A stretch of DNA of 35,019 nucleotides from DASYML01 sp036399835. Lineage in GTDB: Bacteria > Acidobacteriota > Blastocatellia > Pyrinomonadales > Pyrinomonadaceae. Positions within the stretch are counted from its first letter, which is position 1, and the number at the start of each line of letters is the position of its first letter. This document shows positions 32,909-35,019 of this stretch, piece after piece. The DNA lies in the NCBI GenBank assembly GCA_036399835.1, contig DASWMI010000220.1:1-35019 (forward strand), written 5' to 3'. Under the pieces are notes generated by a model. It ran no database searches, was not told the DNA's origin, and saw nothing but the letters and a program-made list of their open reading frames with translations. Both the position numbers and the translations under genes were made by a program.

Positions 32909-33961
32909 ATGAGTACACATCCAATAACTGCCAGCGCTTTTGAAGCTTTCCTGAATCGCTATGATGAGCGTGCATGGTCCGAGGTCGTCAATCATCTTCT
33001 GCCTTCGATCCACGAGGTGGACCGGGCGGCGACGCAAATCTGGTTTAAGTTCTACCCGCTCACGCTGCTGCGCGCGCTGGAGCAGGCCGCGGAGCCTGAT
33101 GCGTTGGCCCGCAGGCTGCTGCTCCAGGGCAAGTTCTATCTCAAGGACCAGATTGACACTTCGCATCAATTTCTCTACGGCCATCGCTACTGGACGGAAG
33201 TTAAAAAGGGCGTAGAGGCTTTGGCCGCCGCCTTCCAAACGGAATCGAGCAGTGATCTCGAAACGAAGATAGGCGAGGTCGCAAAGGCTGTGGCCGCGCA
33301 ACTCAAGGTCGAGGAATCGCTTCTCAAGGGCATCACGGCGGTCGCCTTGATGACTCTCCAACAGGTCGGGTTGGAGGCTTTTGCAGCCGCGCCCGGCAAG
33401 GTCCAGATTGACGCCAGGCATGCCCGAAAGTCTCCCGAGCAGGTCTTGAGCGAGCGCGCACGCGATGACAAACAGGGACTGCTCGGCTTTCTCAAGACTG
33501 TTGACAAAGAGTGGACCATCACTTTTAACGAAAACGACGAGCGCGCACGCTACAGGATGAAGAACATGACGGACCTGGCCTATGGCGCAGCCGCGGACCA
33601 ATCGCGCGACTGGAAGGCCGCGGACCCGCGCTGTATAGAAGGACCGATTCCGGTCGAATGCCGCTCGGCGGCCTGCGGCACATGCTGGGTCGGCGTGCTC
33701 GGCGGCGCCGAGAAGCTGTCGGAAGTCGCCCCGCTCGAAAAAAAGAGAATCAGGGAGTTTGGCTATATCGAAACGGACGACCCGCAGCCGCTCATACGCC
33801 TCGCCTGCCAGGCCGTCGCTCATGGCGCTGTCTCCATAGTCATCCCGCCCTGGAACGGCTTTTTCGGCAAACCGCTGCGCGCGGCGGAAAAAGAGGTGGA
33901 CCAGACCGGCGCGGAAGCCGTTCAATCCGTCAGCGCAGAGCCGAGCGAGGATCTCGACTAA
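32909..33961 (+). CDS. helical domain fused to a [2Fe-2S] ferredoxin domain
   Basis: The 350-residue protein has GAGG seven bases before its ATG. Residues 1 to about 190 are Ala/Leu-rich helices without a family I recognise. The later part contains ECRSAACGTCWVGVL with Cys251, Cys256 and Cys259 plus Cys300 in RLACQAVAHG. This C-x4-C-x2-C ... C arrangement is that of adrenodoxin/plant-type [2Fe-2S] ferredoxins. It should be a cytoplasmic electron-transfer protein or a redox-sensing protein whose N-terminal domain binds a partner. It ends with an acidic tail and is followed after 5 bases by the EamA transporter gene. Confidence 0.85.
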   Translation: MSTHPITASAFEAFLNRYDERAWSEVVNHLLPSIHEVDRAATQIWFKFYPLTLLRALEQAAEPDALARRLLLQGKFYLKDQIDTSHQFLYGHRYWTEVKKGVEALAAAFQTESSSDLETKIGEVAKAVAAQLKVEESLLKGITAVALMTLQQVGLEAFAAAPGKVQIDARHARKSPEQVLSERARDDKQGLLGFLKTVDKEWTITFNENDERARYRMKNMTDLAYGAAADQSRDWKAADPRCIEGPIPVECRSAACGTCWVGVLGGAEKLSEVAPLEKKRIREFGYIETDDPQPLIRLACQAVAHGAVSIVIPPWNGFFGKPLRAAEKEVDQTGAEAVQSVSAEPSEDLD

Positions 33962-33966
33962 AACCC

Positions 33967-34878
33967 TTGGCCCATCATCCCGAAGAGAGCCTGCCCGGCC
34001 CGAAAGTTAAAGCTGCGCCGCTGCCGCCCATCCTGTTTATCCTGGCGGCGGCGCTCATCTGGAGTACGGGCGGGCTGTTTATCAAGTGGTCCACCTTCAA
34101 CGCGTTCGAGCTGTCATTCGGGCGCGCGTTGCTGGCAGCCCTGACGGTCGCCGTCTTTACTCGCCGCGAAGGTTTCGGCTTTAACCGGATGACGGCTATT
34201 ACCTGCGTGCTCTACGCGGGACTGCTCCTCTGCTTCGTCGTCGCCACCAAGCTGACGACCGCCGCCAACGCTATCTTTCTGCAATACACCTCGCCCGTTT
34301 ATCTCCTGCTTTTAGAGCCTCTCGTCTACAAAGAGAAGTTTCGGCTGGTGGATTTGATCACGGTCATCGTTTGCCTTGCCGGAATGTCGCTCTTCTTTGT
34401 GGGCCAGTTGGACACGAGGTCTTTGACGGGGAATCTGGTGGCCCTCGCCTCCGGCCTCTTCATGGCGCTTTACTTTCTGCTGCTCAGACACCCGCGCTCG
34501 CAGAAGGTCAATCGCGCTTCCTCCGTCATCTACGGCAATCTGCTGCTGGTCCTCCTGACAGCGCCCTTCATCTTCAATCATCCGCCGCACGTTTCCGTCC
34601 TCAATCTAGGAATCGTCCTCTATCTGGGAGTGGTCCAACTCGGTCTCGGCTACACGCTCTTTACGCTCGGCATCGCGCGCGGCGTGCGCTCGCTCGACGC
34701 GGGCATCATCGGCTATATAGAGCCTGTGCTAAATCCCGTCTGGGTCTTCCTCTTCCTCGGCGAGCAACCCTCGCACTGGGCACTGCTCGGCGGAGGCATC
34801 ATCATCTTCGCCGTCATCTCGCACACGCTCTGGACCACACAGGCAAAGGGAAAGCAGAAGCGCGCGGGGCCAAAGTAG
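33967..34878 (+). CDS. EamA/DMT family transporter
   Basis: The protein of about 303 residues has ten membrane helices in two EamA repeats. Landmarks are LFILAAALIWSTGGLFIKWS (helix 1), AIFLQYTSPVYLLLLEPLVYKEKF (end of repeat 1) and DAGIIGYIEPVLNPVWVFLFLGEQPSHW (repeat 2). DMT proteins export or import metabolites such as amino acids or nucleotide precursors, and the substrate is unknown. The frame is open far upstream inside the preceding gene. The only sensible start is the TTG at 33967, five bases after that gene ends, so translation is probably coupled. No strong ribosome binding site is present and the start is uncertain. Confidence 0.88.
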   Translation: MAHHPEESLPGPKVKAAPLPPILFILAAALIWSTGGLFIKWSTFNAFELSFGRALLAALTVAVFTRREGFGFNRMTAITCVLYAGLLLCFVVATKLTTAANAIFLQYTSPVYLLLLEPLVYKEKFRLVDLITVIVCLAGMSLFFVGQLDTRSLTGNLVALASGLFMALYFLLLRHPRSQKVNRASSVIYGNLLLVLLTAPFIFNHPPHVSVLNLGIVLYLGVVQLGLGYTLFTLGIARGVRSLDAGIIGYIEPVLNPVWVFLFLGEQPSHWALLGGGIIIFAVISHTLWTTQAKGKQKRAGPK

Positions 34879-34963
34879 AGGACATTATCCTCGCGGCCTT
34901 GAATTCAAGATTAAATTCCGTCCTTCCCTTAAATCTATTTTTTATCGAATCTGTCCGGCTCTT

Positions 34964-35019
34964 TCACTTCATCCATTGATGGCGGTCCTCGAAGTAGGTG
35001 GGGGATTTGTCCGGGTGGC
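34964..35019 (-). CDS. possible C-terminus of a gene entering from the right edge
   Basis: A minus-strand frame runs from the window edge to a TGA at 34966-34964 and ends HPDKSPTYFEDRHQWMK. The composition looks coding, with aromatic and charged residues spread evenly, but only 17 residues are visible and two other frames are also partly open. No family can be named. Confidence 0.3.
   Translation of the reverse strand, partial: HPDKSPTYFEDRHQWMK

Noticed and set aside
33658..33966. An N-terminal extension of the EamA transporter
   Set aside because: It lies wholly inside the iron-sulfur gene in another frame and is Arg-rich, unlike a transporter N-terminus.

Overview
The window looks like chromosomal DNA from an Acidobacteriota member, probably class Blastocatellia. 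This is inferred from the gene set and was not checked by any search. The supporting evidence is an alternative complex III operon joined to a caa3-type oxidase operon, small zinc-finger and hydrophilic proteins of a type I associate with that group, and fairly high GC. I saw no transposase, integrase, tRNA, rRNA or CRISPR array. The window reads as core chromosome with unusual intergenic DNA.

Layout. From 1 to 5387 all genes are on the minus strand: the start of a probable methyltransferase, an NAD-dependent epimerase, an NTF2-like secreted protein, a DUF1287-type lipoprotein, an esterase and a UvrD/PcrA helicase. From 5518 to 6834, on the plus strand, lie a small secreted cysteine-periodic protein, ybaB and recR. 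From 6922 to 12790 is a mostly minus-strand stretch (pyrE, Nudix, zinc-ribbon membrane protein, GHMP kinase, DedA, universal stress protein), interrupted by a plus-strand zinc-ribbon protein with three internal repeats. A ROK-family sugar kinase with a near-consensus sigma-70 promoter follows. After it come a candidate structured small RNA with an intrinsic terminator, two orphan minus-strand genes, a tiny CxxC protein and a PYP-like PAS protein.

The centrepiece is 17036-30762, one long plus-strand respiratory locus: actA-B-C-D-E-F (quinol oxidation and electron transfer), a membrane-anchored accessory protein, a Sco copper chaperone, then coxB-A-C-D of a caa3 oxidase whose subunit II carries its own cytochrome c domain. 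Together they would carry electrons from menaquinol through ActB, ActA and ActE to CoxB and oxygen without a bc1 complex. The right end holds a zinc-ribbon membrane protein, a Nudix hydrolase, a CheY-like receiver, a [2Fe-2S] fusion protein, an EamA transporter and the tail of another gene.

The most unusual feature is intergenic. At least twelve spacers or leaders contain short inverted repeats, most with arms built from degenerate tandem words of about 7 bp. There are five different word families (GTGACAG, TTTTCAG, GATTTTR, GGATGAA and CACAGAGA types) with one shared architecture. In four genes (recR, dedA, the universal stress gene and the GHMP kinase) the A-rich arm lies at or close to the start codon. 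The first three of these have no visible Shine-Dalgarno sequence. A second genome-scale signal is the palindromic 7-mer TGGWCCA, which I counted more than 30 times by eye where about 4-5 would be expected.
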